Positions 25,642 to 34,388 of a DNA stretch of 64,000 nucleotides are shown one piece after another (within the stretch, counting starts at the first letter, position 1; every line of letters begins with the position of its first letter). The notes below the pieces were generated by a model. The model made no database searches. It was not told the origin of the DNA and saw only the letters and a list, made by a program, of their open reading frames with translations. Source of the DNA: DIGJ01 sp041821315. GTDB lineage: Bacteria > Bacillota > Clostridia > Lachnospirales > Lachnospiraceae. The position numbers and the translations under genes are program-made. The DNA lies in the NCBI GenBank assembly GCA_041821315.1, contig JBGUEO010000013.1:45369-109368 (forward strand), written 5' to 3'.

Positions 25642-25699
25642 ATAGTCTATATTCAGCAAAGCTTCATGATATAGTCTATATTCAGCAAAGCTTCATGAT
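25642..25699. repeat. 29-bp perfect tandem duplication
   Basis: ATAGTCTATATTCAGCAAAG continuing to CTTCATGAT occurs twice head to tail (25642-25670 and 25671-25699) with no mismatch, between the PadR operator and the GyrI-like gene. Perfect identity suggests recent slippage or duplication. Confidence 0.9.
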
Positions 25700-25753
25700 A
25701 CTACTCTGCTTGAATGCTCTGTTATTATTAAATTCTATATAAAATATGACATA

Positions 25754-26296
25754 TTAATTCTTCTTTATAGGATGGCGTATAACTGTTTTGCACTTTGCAG
25801 GTTCGACTTTGCGTGCATCTGATAAATAAAGTTCATGATGTAATCTTGTTTCAGAAATATCATTTTCATATCCATGTTGCTCTAAATATTCATCCATGAC
25901 AGCAACTGTCGCTGGCTCATCATCAAAAGATCCTATATGCATAATTTGTACACATACCCCCTCCTTAACCGCAAAATATTCTGCCAAAGAACAATCCATT
26001 TTCTTTTTTCTTGAAGCTTGTTCTCTCGCCCAATAAAAATCCTCTTTTGATACAAAATCAGGAAGACGAATTACTGAAATCCAGTTAAATGTTTCTTTGT
26101 TACTGTAATTAACTCCTTCTATACCTTCCTGCCACCAAAATCCTTCCAATGGTGGTACAACATATTCAAAAAACCCATCAATCTTAAGTTTTCCCTTATA
26201 ACTCATTTTAATTGTATATGCGATAGCATAAAGGATACTTATTGCCTTCTTATACGCTCCATCCTCTTCATTTGGAAATTTAGGACCCATTCCCAA
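25754..26296 (-). CDS. GyrI-like domain protein, N-terminus possibly truncated
   Basis: 180 residues from a TTG at 26296 (ATG at 26290 is the alternative). The segments ISILYAIAYTIKM and YVVPPLEGFWW are typical of the GyrI-like small-molecule-binding fold. So are VQIMHIGSFDDEPATVAVMD and RLHHELYLSDARK. The family normally has about 35 more residues at the N-terminus. Here the upstream frame is open for only 16 codons of unlike sequence and there is no convincing ribosome binding site. It may be a broken gene or start irregularly. GyrI-like proteins bind drugs or lipophilic cations. Confidence 0.65.
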   Translation of the reverse strand: MGMGPKFPNEEDGAYKKAISILYAIAYTIKMSYKGKLKIDGFFEYVVPPLEGFWWQEGIEGVNYSNKETFNWISVIRLPDFVSKEDFYWAREQASRKKKMDCSLAEYFAVKEGVCVQIMHIGSFDDEPATVAVMDEYLEQHGYENDISETRLHHELYLSDARKVEPAKCKTVIRHPIKKN

Positions 26297-26354
26297 AAAT
26301 TTTGTTAGAGATGCAAGTGCATTCTTTTCAATCTGATTTTATCATTAAAATCAC

Positions 26355-27263
26355 TTATTTATCGAAATCTAAATGCTTTTTCAAACAACTCAATAACTCA
26401 TTCTCCATTATAATGCCCCCATGTTGACCTAGCGAAATAGCCGGTTTTGTTTTTCCATGAAAATCACTCCCACAAGTAACAAATACTTTCGTCTCTTGAG
26501 CCTCTCTAAAAAAATGAAATGATTGTGATGGTGTATGATAGCTGCTAAAAGCTTCTATTCCATCTATCCCTGCACTTATAAGGGAGTGTAATTGATCGAA
26601 ATGATTTTTCAGATTTAACTTTGGATGTGCCAAAACCGCTTTTCCACCGTTTTGATGAATAATATTTATAACATCTTCTAAACGAGGGTATTCCATTTTA
26701 ACATAGCAAGGCTTCCCCTGAGAATAATAGTCCCAATAAAAATTAACATAGGGATTATTACTTTTTGCTCCCCCAAAACGATACGGATTTAGTAATGGAT
26801 GATTGTTGTGTTCTGGATTATTCAATAATACTTCTGCAAACATTTCGCCTGTCCATCTACCCTTCCAGAAATTATTCTTTGATACTTCACACATATCATT
26901 TTCAGTTATATGAAACCCTAATTCTTGAGCTTCCGCAAGCATTTTTAAAGAAGCATCAAAGCTCTGATCATCAATGTTTTTTTCTATTTCAGCAAAATCA
27001 CTACTTTTATAGTCAATCCCATAGCCAAGCACATGAAAATTTGTGTTTTGAAACACGCAATCAATTTCTATGCCCGAGATATAACAAAGTCCCCTTTTTT
27101 TTGCTTCTTTTTGTGCTTCTTCATTTGCTCGAACAGTATTATGATCGGTAATTGACATAGTCGAAATACCACTTGCAATACATTTTTCTACCAACTCTGT
27201 TGGTGTGAATTCACCGTCATCACTATACCTACTATGCATATGTAAATCAATCGAATTATTCAT
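26355..27263 (-). CDS. PHP-domain metal-dependent phosphoesterase
   Basis: 302 residues. The N-terminal motif DLHMHSRYSDD and the later SITDHNTV give the first metal-binding His/Asp residues. GIEID, AVLAHPK and CGSDFHG give the rest of the PHP metal site. This layout fits the family of 3',5'-nucleoside bisphosphate phosphatase and related enzymes. The start overlaps the stop of the upstream transporter gene by eight bases, so the two are coupled. The pairing suggests the transported compound might be a phosphoester or nucleotide product, which is speculative. Confidence 0.87.
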   Translation of the reverse strand: MNNSIDLHMHSRYSDDGEFTPTELVEKCIASGISTMSITDHNTVRANEEAQKEAKKRGLCYISGIEIDCVFQNTNFHVLGYGIDYKSSDFAEIEKNIDDQSFDASLKMLAEAQELGFHITENDMCEVSKNNFWKGRWTGEMFAEVLLNNPEHNNHPLLNPYRFGGAKSNNPYVNFYWDYYSQGKPCYVKMEYPRLEDVINIIHQNGGKAVLAHPKLNLKNHFDQLHSLISAGIDGIEAFSSYHTPSQSFHFFREAQETKVFVTCGSDFHGKTKPAISLGQHGGIIMENELLSCLKKHLDFDK

Positions 27264-28437
27264 TTACTGCCCTCCTATCCAAATAAACTTTGCGGTTAGC
27301 ATTTTCAACCAATAAAAACATTACTCCAGTAAACAGTATCTGAAAAAATGGATAACTACTAATACCGATTGTTTCATTTAATACCCCAAGTAAAGGTGGG
27401 GAGAATGTACTGCCAATATAGGCACACGCCATCTGTAAACCCATCATTGATTGAGAAGCATTTTTGCCAAAACGTTCGGGCGTCTGATGCAACAAGCTAG
27501 GATAGATTGGTGCACAACCAAGGCCAATAAAGATAAGTCCGGCAACAATGCCTATACGTGTTATAGAAACAAATATGAATACTACACCAATTGCTGCGAG
27601 TCCCTGTCCTATTCTTACCATATTTTTTGTGTTTATTTTTAAGGTAAGTAGTCCGCTAAAAAAACGTCCTACTGTAATACCTAAATAAAACAAAGATATG
27701 AGTGAAGCGGCAGCCTCAGGAGCAAAACCCTTTTTCAAAACCATATAACTGCTTCCCCACAACCCTGTCACCTGTTCTAAAGAACAATAACAAAAGAAAG
27801 CAATTAACGTTTGCTTGGCACCAGGGAGTCGGATAAGCTGTTTATATTTTAAAGGCGATGCTACATTGTTTTTATCTTCTATATGCGCAATATTCTTTTT
27901 CCATATTGGCAGAGAAAAAAGAAGAATCCCAGTTAACGCAATCTGAATTATAGCAATGATACGATAACCATAATGCCAGCCTAGATTTCCTGTTAAACTT
28001 ACACCCATAATGTAGGGACCAAACGTAGCTCCTATTCCCCAAAAGCAATGGAGCCAGTTCATATGCTTAGCTTTATAGTGCAATGCAACAAAGTTATTTA
28101 ACACAGCATCCACCGAACCTGCCCCTAGCCCATAGGGAATAGACCACAAACATAGCAATACGAACGAATGAGAAATAGAAAATCCAAATAATGCCGTTGC
28201 TGTCATAATCATGCTAATAGTGGTTATCCAGCCTGTACCAATTTTCCGAACGAATCTATCACTTAATATACTGGAAATGATGGTCCCCCCAGCAATAATC
28301 ATAGATATGATTCCAGCATATGATATTGGTACTTTAAGTCCTGAATACATACTGGGCCATGCAGCACCTAAAAGAGAATCCGGCAATCCCAGACTAATAA
28401 AAGTAATATAGATAATTACAAGTAATAATTGAACCAT
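27256..28437 (-). CDS. MFS transporter, FucP/FHS-like
   Basis: 393 residues with twelve predicted membrane helices. The loop between helices two and three reads SDRFVRKIGTGW, the MFS motif A position. The charged loop between helices six and seven has WKKNIAHIEDKNN. PYGLGAGSVDAVLNNFVALH and HWLHCFWGIGATFGP-like segments resemble sugar permeases of the FHS family. Substrate unknown. It is the first gene of an operon with the PHP gene and is divergent from an AraC-type regulator. Confidence 0.85.
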   Translation of the reverse strand: MVQLLLVIIYITFISLGLPDSLLGAAWPSMYSGLKVPISYAGIISMIIAGGTIISSILSDRFVRKIGTGWITTISMIMTATALFGFSISHSFVLLCLWSIPYGLGAGSVDAVLNNFVALHYKAKHMNWLHCFWGIGATFGPYIMGVSLTGNLGWHYGYRIIAIIQIALTGILLFSLPIWKKNIAHIEDKNNVASPLKYKQLIRLPGAKQTLIAFFCYCSLEQVTGLWGSSYMVLKKGFAPEAAASLISLFYLGITVGRFFSGLLTLKINTKNMVRIGQGLAAIGVVFIFVSITRIGIVAGLIFIGLGCAPIYPSLLHQTPERFGKNASQSMMGLQMACAYIGSTFSPPLLGVLNETIGISSYPFFQILFTGVMFLLVENANRKVYLDRRAVNE

Positions 28438-28488
28438 TTTTTTCTCCTGTCTTTATATTCTTAATGTAATAATATCGTCTTAATAATC

Positions 28489-28517
28489 TTGATACAATTC
28501 AATTATGGACGTATAAT
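28489..28517 (+). promoter_or_regulatory. Promoter of the AraC-type gene
   Basis: TTGATA (28489-28494), 17 bases, TATAAT (28512-28517). A nine-base inverted repeat (ATATTCTTA at 28455-28463 and TAAGAATAT at 28519-28527) flanks the region and may be bound by the regulator to control both divergent genes. Confidence 0.65.
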
Positions 28518-28552
28518 ATAAGAATATCGACAAGAGAGGAGAAAGTGTAACT

Positions 28553-29449
28553 ATGGTACTTCAAAAATGCGGACTAAATCTTAACAAAAACGGACTTGAA
28601 CTTCAGCCACATGGTACAGTGGCTTTTCCATGCGCTGGATATTGTTCACAATATCCAGATAGTTCTGACGATATTATCCCATGGCATTGGCATGAAGAAA
28701 TAGAGATTATATATTTGGTGTCAGGTCAACTGAACGTGAAAGTACCTGGAAAGACATTTTATTTACAACAAGGGGAAGCTATTTTTATCAATTCAAATAT
28801 ATTGCATTTTGCAGTAGCAAAATTGCATTGCGAAATTCATTCTTTGGTTTTTCACTCTACACTTATCACTGGCCAAGATAATTCTATATTTGCTCAGAAA
28901 TATATATTTCCACTTATCAATTGTGTGGCTCTTGACAGCTGTCACATATCTCTTGATTATAATTGGGAAACACAAATAATAACTGATTTCAATCATGCAT
29001 TTGAAGCAATTTCCCTTGAATCATCAGGATATGAATTTACACTCAGAGAACATTTATCCCATCTATGTCTCACAATGTATCAACAATATAAAAGTGAAAT
29101 AGAAAAAGGGTTTGCCGAACAAAATCAGGATAGTATTCGTATTCGTAAGATGATAGATTTTATGCATGAACAATATAGCGAGGATTTAACATTGGCACAA
29201 ATTGCAAAATCGGCAGATATAAGTGAACGTGAATGTCTACGTTGTTTTCAAAGAGGAATACAAATTTCTCCTATGCAGTACTTACTAAAATATCGGATAA
29301 CCCAGGGCGCAGCTATGCTTTTGCAGTCTCCTAACAGCAGCATTTCAGAAATCTCTATTCAATGTGGCTTTAACAGTTCCAGTAATTTTTCACAAATGTT
29401 TAAACGCTTTTTTAAATGTACTCCCAGAAATTATAGAAAAGTATTGTGA
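28553..29449 (+). CDS. AraC-family regulator with N-terminal cupin
   Basis: 298 residues. The N-terminal cupin-like sensor (about 30-120; PWHWHEEIEIIYLVSGQLNV, then FYLQQGEAIFINSN) is followed by two helix-turn-helix motifs in the last 100 residues (LAQIAKSADISERECLRCF and ISEISIQCGFNSSSNFSQMF). An AGAGGAGAAAG site lies before the ATG. It is divergent from the MFS/PHP operon and probably controls it in response to a sugar or related ligand. Confidence 0.9.
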   Translation: MVLQKCGLNLNKNGLELQPHGTVAFPCAGYCSQYPDSSDDIIPWHWHEEIEIIYLVSGQLNVKVPGKTFYLQQGEAIFINSNILHFAVAKLHCEIHSLVFHSTLITGQDNSIFAQKYIFPLINCVALDSCHISLDYNWETQIITDFNHAFEAISLESSGYEFTLREHLSHLCLTMYQQYKSEIEKGFAEQNQDSIRIRKMIDFMHEQYSEDLTLAQIAKSADISERECLRCFQRGIQISPMQYLLKYRITQGAAMLLQSPNSSISEISIQCGFNSSSNFSQMFKRFFKCTPRNYRKVL

Positions 29450-29818
29450 CGAATTTATATTGCCATCAAACCGTTACTATCAACACTAATTCTATTCACT
29501 ACATTATTGCTTGGTAAAGGAGAAAAAAATACGGCATACAATGTATGCCGTAGCAAGTCAGTTTCACAAAGAGATATTGATGTCTTTTGATCTTTTTCTT
29601 CTCTGTGTAACCATTCTAAAGGGTATAACGTGTGTAAACAATTGTTGTATGACTAATCATCATAGTATAACTGCGACCTTGAAACTTTACTTTTCATTAA
29701 ATCTTTGAAATGTACATTCTATGCCTTCGCTTTAGCTATATTTGTTCATTAAAGTTCAGCGGATTTCTTACTAAATGACTTTTTTCTTTAGCCACCTAAT
29801 ATTTATTATTTTCGGTTT
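29450..29818. other. Intergenic stretch without a supported gene
   Basis: Apart from the hairpin at 29530-29552, I see no gene in these 370 bases. A 65-codon plus-strand frame (29511-29708) has no family resemblance and overlaps the hairpin, so I do not count it. Confidence 0.6.
29530..29552 (-). terminator. Palindromic terminator after the XRE operon
   Basis: TACGGCATACA and TGTATGCCGTA flank a single base. On the minus strand the hairpin is followed by TTTTTTTC. It lies downstream of the XRE gene in the reading direction. Confidence 0.7.
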
Positions 29819-30019
29819 CTATTTATCTATCTCCGGATTAAATAACTCATCAACGGTTGTTCCAAGCAACCATGCCAACTTAAAAGCTAGTGATAATGTC
29901 GGATCATACTTATCATTTTCAATAGCATTAATTGTCTGCCGTGTCACACTTAACTCCTTAGCAAGATCTTCTTGCCTATAGTTCTTCGCTTTGCGCAATA
30001 CTTTTATTCGATTTTTCAT
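29819..30019 (-). CDS. Small XRE/Cro-type regulator
   Basis: 66 residues, a bare helix-turn-helix (YRQEDLAKELSVTRQTINAI, then ENDKYDPTLSLAFKLAWLLG). It follows a three-helix membrane protein gene by two bases. Such XRE/membrane-protein pairs are common in Firmicutes. The regulator probably binds the two direct-repeat operators at 30337-30406 and represses the pair. Confidence 0.9.
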   Translation of the reverse strand: MKNRIKVLRKAKNYRQEDLAKELSVTRQTINAIENDKYDPTLSLAFKLAWLLGTTVDELFNPEIDK

Positions 30020-30021
30020 TA

Positions 30022-30321
30022 TTACCTACCGATTACAAGACACAGTATAATACCAAAGATAATAATGAAAAGTAAAGTTCCTCCAAAATACCACCCCATA
30101 GACTTCTTTCCGCTTTCATCTCCCATTTTCCATTTAGCAATATCCGTGACAAAAAAATACACTAGGAACTGCAATGTGAATAGAATTAGGGGGAGTGATG
30201 TCGCTTGTGTTTTCACATATTCATAAATTCCCCATATAAAAAGTGATACAACTAAAAAAAACCAACTCCATTTGATTCCTTTAAGGTTTATATTTAACTC
30301 CATCTCATCCATCTTTTTCAT
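30022..30321 (-). CDS. Three-helix membrane protein paired with XRE regulator
   Basis: 99 residues with three hydrophobic helices (about 17-36, 43-60 and 78-97) and a short basic loop with KWKMGDESGKKSMGW. GGAGGGAG lies before the ATG. It resembles the small membrane partners (DUF6442/DUF3796-like) of XRE regulators. Function is unknown; it may hold the regulator at the membrane. Confidence 0.75.
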   Translation of the reverse strand: MKKMDEMELNINLKGIKWSWFFLVVSLFIWGIYEYVKTQATSLPLILFTLQFLVYFFVTDIAKWKMGDESGKKSMGWYFGGTLLFIIIFGIILCLVIGR

Positions 30322-30336
30322 AAAACTCCCTCCTAT

Positions 30337-30406
30337 ATGTCAAATGTTTTTTACATTTTAAGTATACTTCCCGTGCCGATAAATGTCAGATGTTTTTTAC
30401 ATTTTA
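30337..30406 (-). promoter_or_regulatory. Promoter flanked by two copies of an XRE-type operator
   Basis: A 24-base sequence, ATGTCAAATGTTTTTTACAT plus TTTA (30337-30360), is repeated with one change at 30383-30406. Each contains the palindrome ATGT-TTTTT-ACAT. On the minus strand the far copy supplies a -35 (CTGACA, 30384-30389). It is 17 bases from a -10 (TATACT, 30361-30366), and the near copy covers the start site. This is a clear repression arrangement for the membrane/XRE pair. Confidence 0.75.
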
Positions 30407-30685
30407 TAAAACGGTTTTTTTATGCTCTTCTTCAATATTATGTCTAATCATATCGTCCATAATGCTTGCAGTAAGTAATAACGACATATTTAGTTCTGAT
30501 AATTTTTTATGAAATAAGGGAATATGTCCTTCCATCAAAGCTGTCTTTATCCCCTTTTTCTTTCTTCGATTTGACAATTCATCGTAAGTAGTCGGTATTT
30601 CTAGATTATATTGTTCAAAAATTACTTTTTCTTCGTTATTTGTTTCCGTTGGTGCTTCCGCTGTTTCTTCCGTGCTGTTATCCAC
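30404..30685 (-). pseudogene. Unrecognised ORF, N-terminus probably lost
   Basis: A 93-codon frame starts at GTG 30685 with no ribosome binding site. The frame is open 16 codons further upstream without ATG. It begins with a Thr/Glu-rich linker containing repeats like APTE (AQAPTEASVDNSTEETAEAP), as found after lipoprotein signals. It continues into a helical region (RRKKKGIKTALMEGHIPLFH). Its stop codon lies in the XRE operator repeat. I cannot name a family. It is likely the C-terminal half of a surface or lipoprotein gene. Confidence 0.4.
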
Positions 30686-30763
30686 ACTGGCTTCGGTCGG
30701 TGCTTGTGCAAAATGTATGATTCCATGTAATATTCAACGCAAAAATGATACTTTCAAACAAAT

Positions 30764-31636
30764 CTATTGAAGGATACGAACCATTCCATACAATCCTGCT
30801 AGATTTCCTAATTGCGCCGAAGTAATCTGTACCCCTTTATAACGATCCATTATCATTTCTTTTATTTTTTCTTCTATCCTGAGTATGAGTTCAGATTGTT
30901 CCATCATTCCGCCGCCAAGTAAAACCAACTCTGGATCAAAGATATGAATCAGAGAAACAAGACCGATGGATATTTCTTGTATCCAGTCAGCTAATACTTC
31001 CTTCACAAACAAGCTATTTCTCTTTTCCCACACATCTCGCCCATTTTGAATGGAGGCATCCACTTTCCTGGCAGCATGAACTAATGCAGTGACCGAGGCA
31101 TACCGTTCATAACATCCACTAAATATGTCGTCATTGTTTTGATTTCTATTCTCTGGATGAATTATTAATCCCCCAAATTCTCCAGCTGCAAAATTTTTTC
31201 CTCGATAAAGCTGTTTATTTTGAATGATTGCTCCCCCAATTCCTGTACCATATGTAAGACAAAGAAAATCATTTACAACTACTCCCGCTCCAAAATACGC
31301 TTCACCTAATGCCGCTGCATTGACATCATTTTCGACTGCTACTGGAACATGAAAACGCTCTACTAAAGTCTTTTTTATCTCAAACCCCTGATAATCTGGA
31401 ATATTAGGTCCCGCAAAGCAGACTCTCCCCTTTTCCACATCGATTTGTCCTGTTGTGCAAATTCCGATGGCATCCACACTTTGATAGCTTTCTATCATCG
31501 CTTCAACTGTTTCAAAAACCGCCTTTGCTCCCCGTTTTGCCTCTGTCTTTTCCTCTTTGATTTGTCTAACTTTACCTTTATCAAATACTCCTGACTTAAT
31601 TGCAGTACCTCCAATGTCAACTACTACTATTCTCAT
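30764..31636 (-). CDS. ROK-family sugar kinase
   Basis: 290 residues from the ATG at 31636 (AAGGGAG seven bases upstream); an earlier ATG lacks such a site. The phosphate motif is VVDIGGTAIKSG. ENDVNAAALGEAYFGAG holds the catalytic Asp, and TYGTGIGGAII and HIFDPELVLLGGG complete the fold. The ROK zinc motif CxCGxxGC is reduced to a single Cys (SGCYERYAS), so zinc binding is doubtful. It is the last gene of the disaccharide block and probably phosphorylates the hexose or GlcNAc released by the GH94 phosphorylase. Confidence 0.87.
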   Translation of the reverse strand: MRIVVVDIGGTAIKSGVFDKGKVRQIKEEKTEAKRGAKAVFETVEAMIESYQSVDAIGICTTGQIDVEKGRVCFAGPNIPDYQGFEIKKTLVERFHVPVAVENDVNAAALGEAYFGAGVVVNDFLCLTYGTGIGGAIIQNKQLYRGKNFAAGEFGGLIIHPENRNQNNDDIFSGCYERYASVTALVHAARKVDASIQNGRDVWEKRNSLFVKEVLADWIQEISIGLVSLIHIFDPELVLLGGGMMEQSELILRIEEKIKEMIMDRYKGVQITSAQLGNLAGLYGMVRILQ

Positions 31637-31782
31637 TTCATTCTCCCTTCCTTTTCTTTTCATTTAGATTAACATAGGTAATACAAATAAACAGTAGAAA
31701 AAATTGTTGTTTTTTACTAAATAAACAGACGCTATGCTTAGAACAGGTTATTTTGCATGAAGAAGTCGTATCTTCTTTTTAA

Positions 31783-32544
31783 TTAATGGCACGCTACTAT
31801 TTTGTTTCTATATTCATTGGCTGAGATGCCCTCTTGCTTTTTAAATACACGAGAAAAATGTGCTAAATCTAGAAATCCGACGTGTTCCGAAATGTCTCCA
31901 ATACGCAACGCCGGATTTTCTAGAAGTTTCTTTGCTTCTTCAATTCGAGTATGATTTAAAATCTCTGAAAAACTTTGCCCGGTATGACCATTTAAAAGCT
32001 TGCTTAAATGCCATTGACTGACGTAAGTTTTCTCTGCAACTTCACTTAACGTTAATTTCTGTTGATAATTTTCTTGTATATATGTAAGCGCATTTTTTAC
32101 AATAAAGCTTCCAGAAGTTTTCTCGTGTGTTTGCGCTTCCTTTGAGATCTGATTTGATTCAATGTTTTTCTTTTTTAAATTATTACACATTGTATCAATT
32201 GCTTCTTTTATTTCATCCATATTAGAAGGTTTTAATAGGAAACGAGCTACCCCCAGGCGAATCGCCTGCTGTGCATATTCAAAATCACGATACCCTGTCA
32301 GTATACTTACCTCCATATCAGGGTATTGGGATTTAATTGCCGCAATCATTTGTAATCCATCCATCTCTGGCATACAAATATCCATAAAAACAATATGGGG
32401 ATTATGTTTCTCAATCATTGCCTTTCCTTCCAAACCATCATGCGCAGTAGCAACCACTTCACAATTCCATTGCTCCCATGACACACTTCTTGCTAACCCC
32501 TCTACAATAATTGGTTCATCATCCACTAATATCACTTTGTACAT
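31783..32544 (-). CDS. YesN-type response regulator with AraC DNA-binding domain
   Basis: 253 residues from the ATG at 32544. The receiver domain (1-120) has VDDEP, the phospho-Asp in IVFMDICMPEMDG and Lys in FLLKPSN. A C-terminal AraC domain (about 150-250) has YVSQWHLSKLLNGHTGQSFS and IGDISEHVGFLDLAHFSRVF. Regulators of this type pair with YesM-like kinases and switch on sugar ABC transporters. The partner kinase lies at 35863-37728, on the other side of the transporter genes. Confidence 0.9.
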   Translation of the reverse strand: MYKVILVDDEPIIVEGLARSVSWEQWNCEVVATAHDGLEGKAMIEKHNPHIVFMDICMPEMDGLQMIAAIKSQYPDMEVSILTGYRDFEYAQQAIRLGVARFLLKPSNMDEIKEAIDTMCNNLKKKNIESNQISKEAQTHEKTSGSFIVKNALTYIQENYQQKLTLSEVAEKTYVSQWHLSKLLNGHTGQSFSEILNHTRIEEAKKLLENPALRIGDISEHVGFLDLAHFSRVFKKQEGISANEYRNKIVACH

Positions 32545-32583
32545 AAAAACCCCCCACTTACACATAAATAACGTTTGCTTAGT

Positions 32584-33426
32584 TTACCCTTTTACTGCAC
32601 CTGCTGTCAATCCCTTCATTATATTCTTTTGAAGACAGATATAAACTATGACAATGGGTATAATTATAATAGTTACCGAAGCAGCCATAAGTCCAAAATC
32701 TGTACCATATAATGAACTAATCTGCTGTAATAAGGTAGATACAGGAAACTTAGTATTATCTCGTATCATAATATTTTGCACAAACAAGTCGTTATAGGAC
32801 CAAAGAAAACTAAAGATACCTACGGTAGATAAAGAGGGCTTACATAGCGGAACCACAATCCTTCGAAACACTTGAAAGACAGTTGCACCCTCCATATAGG
32901 CAGCCTCTTCCATTTCAATTGGTACGCTTTGCATAAATCCGATCATAACGACGGTAGCAAAGCTTAGATTACCGGCTATTTGCGGAAGAATTACCGCAAT
33001 ATTTTTATTCAGAATTCCCCATGATATAATCATGCGAAAGACTGGAATAATCGTAGAAAAAACTGGAAACATAAGACTTGCAATAATGAGACTATGAATT
33101 GCCTTTTTCCCTTTAAATTGATACCTGGTAAGTCCAAAGGACATTAGTGCCGATAACACCATTACTCCAATTGTTACACTACAAGAAATAATTAAACTAT
33201 TTTTGTATGCATTTAGTACATTCAGTCTGCCAAATACATTTTCATAGTTTCCAAAAGTAAATAACTTGGGAAGGGAAAAAGAAGAAGTCAATACCTCATT
33301 AGAAGGCTTAAATGAATTTAGTATCACCCAAGCAAATGGAAAAATGGTAGTAACCGCCCAAAGACTTAATACAATATAAATTATCACAATACTTACTTTT
33401 ATTTTCTTTTTTTTCTTTGTCTCCAT
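32584..33426 (-). CDS. Sugar ABC transporter permease, MalG type
   Basis: 280 residues with six membrane helices. The EAA loop reads MEEAAYMEGATVFQVFRRIV, then VPLCKPSLSTVGIFSF. The N-terminus, after a run of Lys, is typical of carbohydrate-uptake family 1 permeases. It is four bases downstream of the partner permease and should form the membrane channel for the substrate-binding protein at 34389. Confidence 0.92.
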   Translation of the reverse strand: METKKKKKIKVSIVIIYIVLSLWAVTTIFPFAWVILNSFKPSNEVLTSSFSLPKLFTFGNYENVFGRLNVLNAYKNSLIISCSVTIGVMVLSALMSFGLTRYQFKGKKAIHSLIIASLMFPVFSTIIPVFRMIISWGILNKNIAVILPQIAGNLSFATVVMIGFMQSVPIEMEEAAYMEGATVFQVFRRIVVPLCKPSLSTVGIFSFLWSYNDLFVQNIMIRDNTKFPVSTLLQQISSLYGTDFGLMAASVTIIIIPIVIVYICLQKNIMKGLTAGAVKG

Positions 33427-33430
33427 ATTT

Positions 33431-34315
33431 CTACCTCACTTCTTCCTTTTCCGTCGTAAAGAACCCCAACACACGAGATACTAAAATACCAAGAACAACA
33501 ATAACGATTGCTAACGTAGAACCATAATCAAAGTTACTTAGCCCAAATGTCACCTGATACATATAGGTACCTAAAAAGTGTGTGATTCCCTGTGGTGCAC
33601 CATTTGGAACCATCACCCATGGAAGGTCATACACTTTTAAAGCTCCGGTTAATGCTAATGTCACTGAAGTTAGGAATACTGGTTTCATCATCGGTAATGT
33701 AATGTAGTATACTTGTCTTAAGCGGCTGCATCCATCAATCGAAGCTGCTTCATAGATATCATCCGATATATCACTTAGTCCTGTTAATAGGATAACAAAA
33801 TAAAATCCAATATAACTCCACAAGGTAGGGATACAGACCATAATAAATGCAAGCTCTGGGCTTAGCCAATTAACTGGCTGTTTTCCGAAATGCTCTAGTA
33901 TTTGATTTAGCATACCGCCATTATAGTTATAAAATAATTTAAACAACAATCCAATTGCAGTAGCAGAGATTACGACTGGGAAAAAATACACGGTACGAAA
34001 TACCTGCTGTAGTTTTTTAATTTGAGACACCATTACGGCCAAGACAAAAGCAATCCCTATCTCAAAAACAACCGTCAATACCATCATTTTTAATGTATTG
34101 GCCAATGCTGTTCTAACATCCCCGTCTGTTATCAATTTCTCATAATTTTGAATTCCTATAAATTTCCACTTTGTCCCAGGCATCTGAATGATTGCTGTCA
34201 TATCAAAAAAGCTGTTTTTTATATTTTCTACAAATGGTATGTAAAGAAAGATACACATAAATACTAATCCTGGTACGATAAATAAAAGCAATGGCCATTT
34301 TTTCTTATATAACAT
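33431..34315 (-). CDS. Sugar ABC transporter permease, MalF/UgpA type
   Basis: 294 residues, six membrane helices. The EAA loop reads IYEAASIDGCSRLRQVYYIT, then LPMMKPVFL. It is the first of two permeases. A terminator-like hairpin separates it from the binding-protein gene. No ATPase gene occurs in the cluster, so a shared MsmX-type ATPase encoded elsewhere is expected. Confidence 0.92.
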   Translation of the reverse strand: MLYKKKWPLLLFIVPGLVFMCIFLYIPFVENIKNSFFDMTAIIQMPGTKWKFIGIQNYEKLITDGDVRTALANTLKMMVLTVVFEIGIAFVLAVMVSQIKKLQQVFRTVYFFPVVISATAIGLLFKLFYNYNGGMLNQILEHFGKQPVNWLSPELAFIMVCIPTLWSYIGFYFVILLTGLSDISDDIYEAASIDGCSRLRQVYYITLPMMKPVFLTSVTLALTGALKVYDLPWVMVPNGAPQGITHFLGTYMYQVTFGLSNFDYGSTLAIVIVVLGILVSRVLGFFTTEKEEVR

Positions 34316-34340
34316 TACTCATCTTCCTTTCATTCGCAAT

Positions 34341-34378
34341 AAAAAACAGAGGGAGAATGAAGGCCATTACCCCCTCTG
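34341..34378 (-). terminator. Hairpin between binding protein and permease genes
   Basis: On the minus strand CAGAGGG and CCCTCTG form a stem followed by TTTTTTATT. Partial termination here would give more binding protein than permease, a known arrangement in sugar ABC operons. Confidence 0.75.
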
Positions 34379-34388
34379 CTAAAAAAAC

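Noticed and set aside
25642..25699. Possible CRISPR-like repeat
   Set aside because: The two 29-bp units are directly adjacent with no spacer and only two copies exist, so this is a simple tandem duplication.
29511..29708. 65-codon plus-strand ORF after the AraC-type gene
   Set aside because: No family resemblance, no good ribosome binding site, and it contains a terminator palindrome serving the opposite strand.
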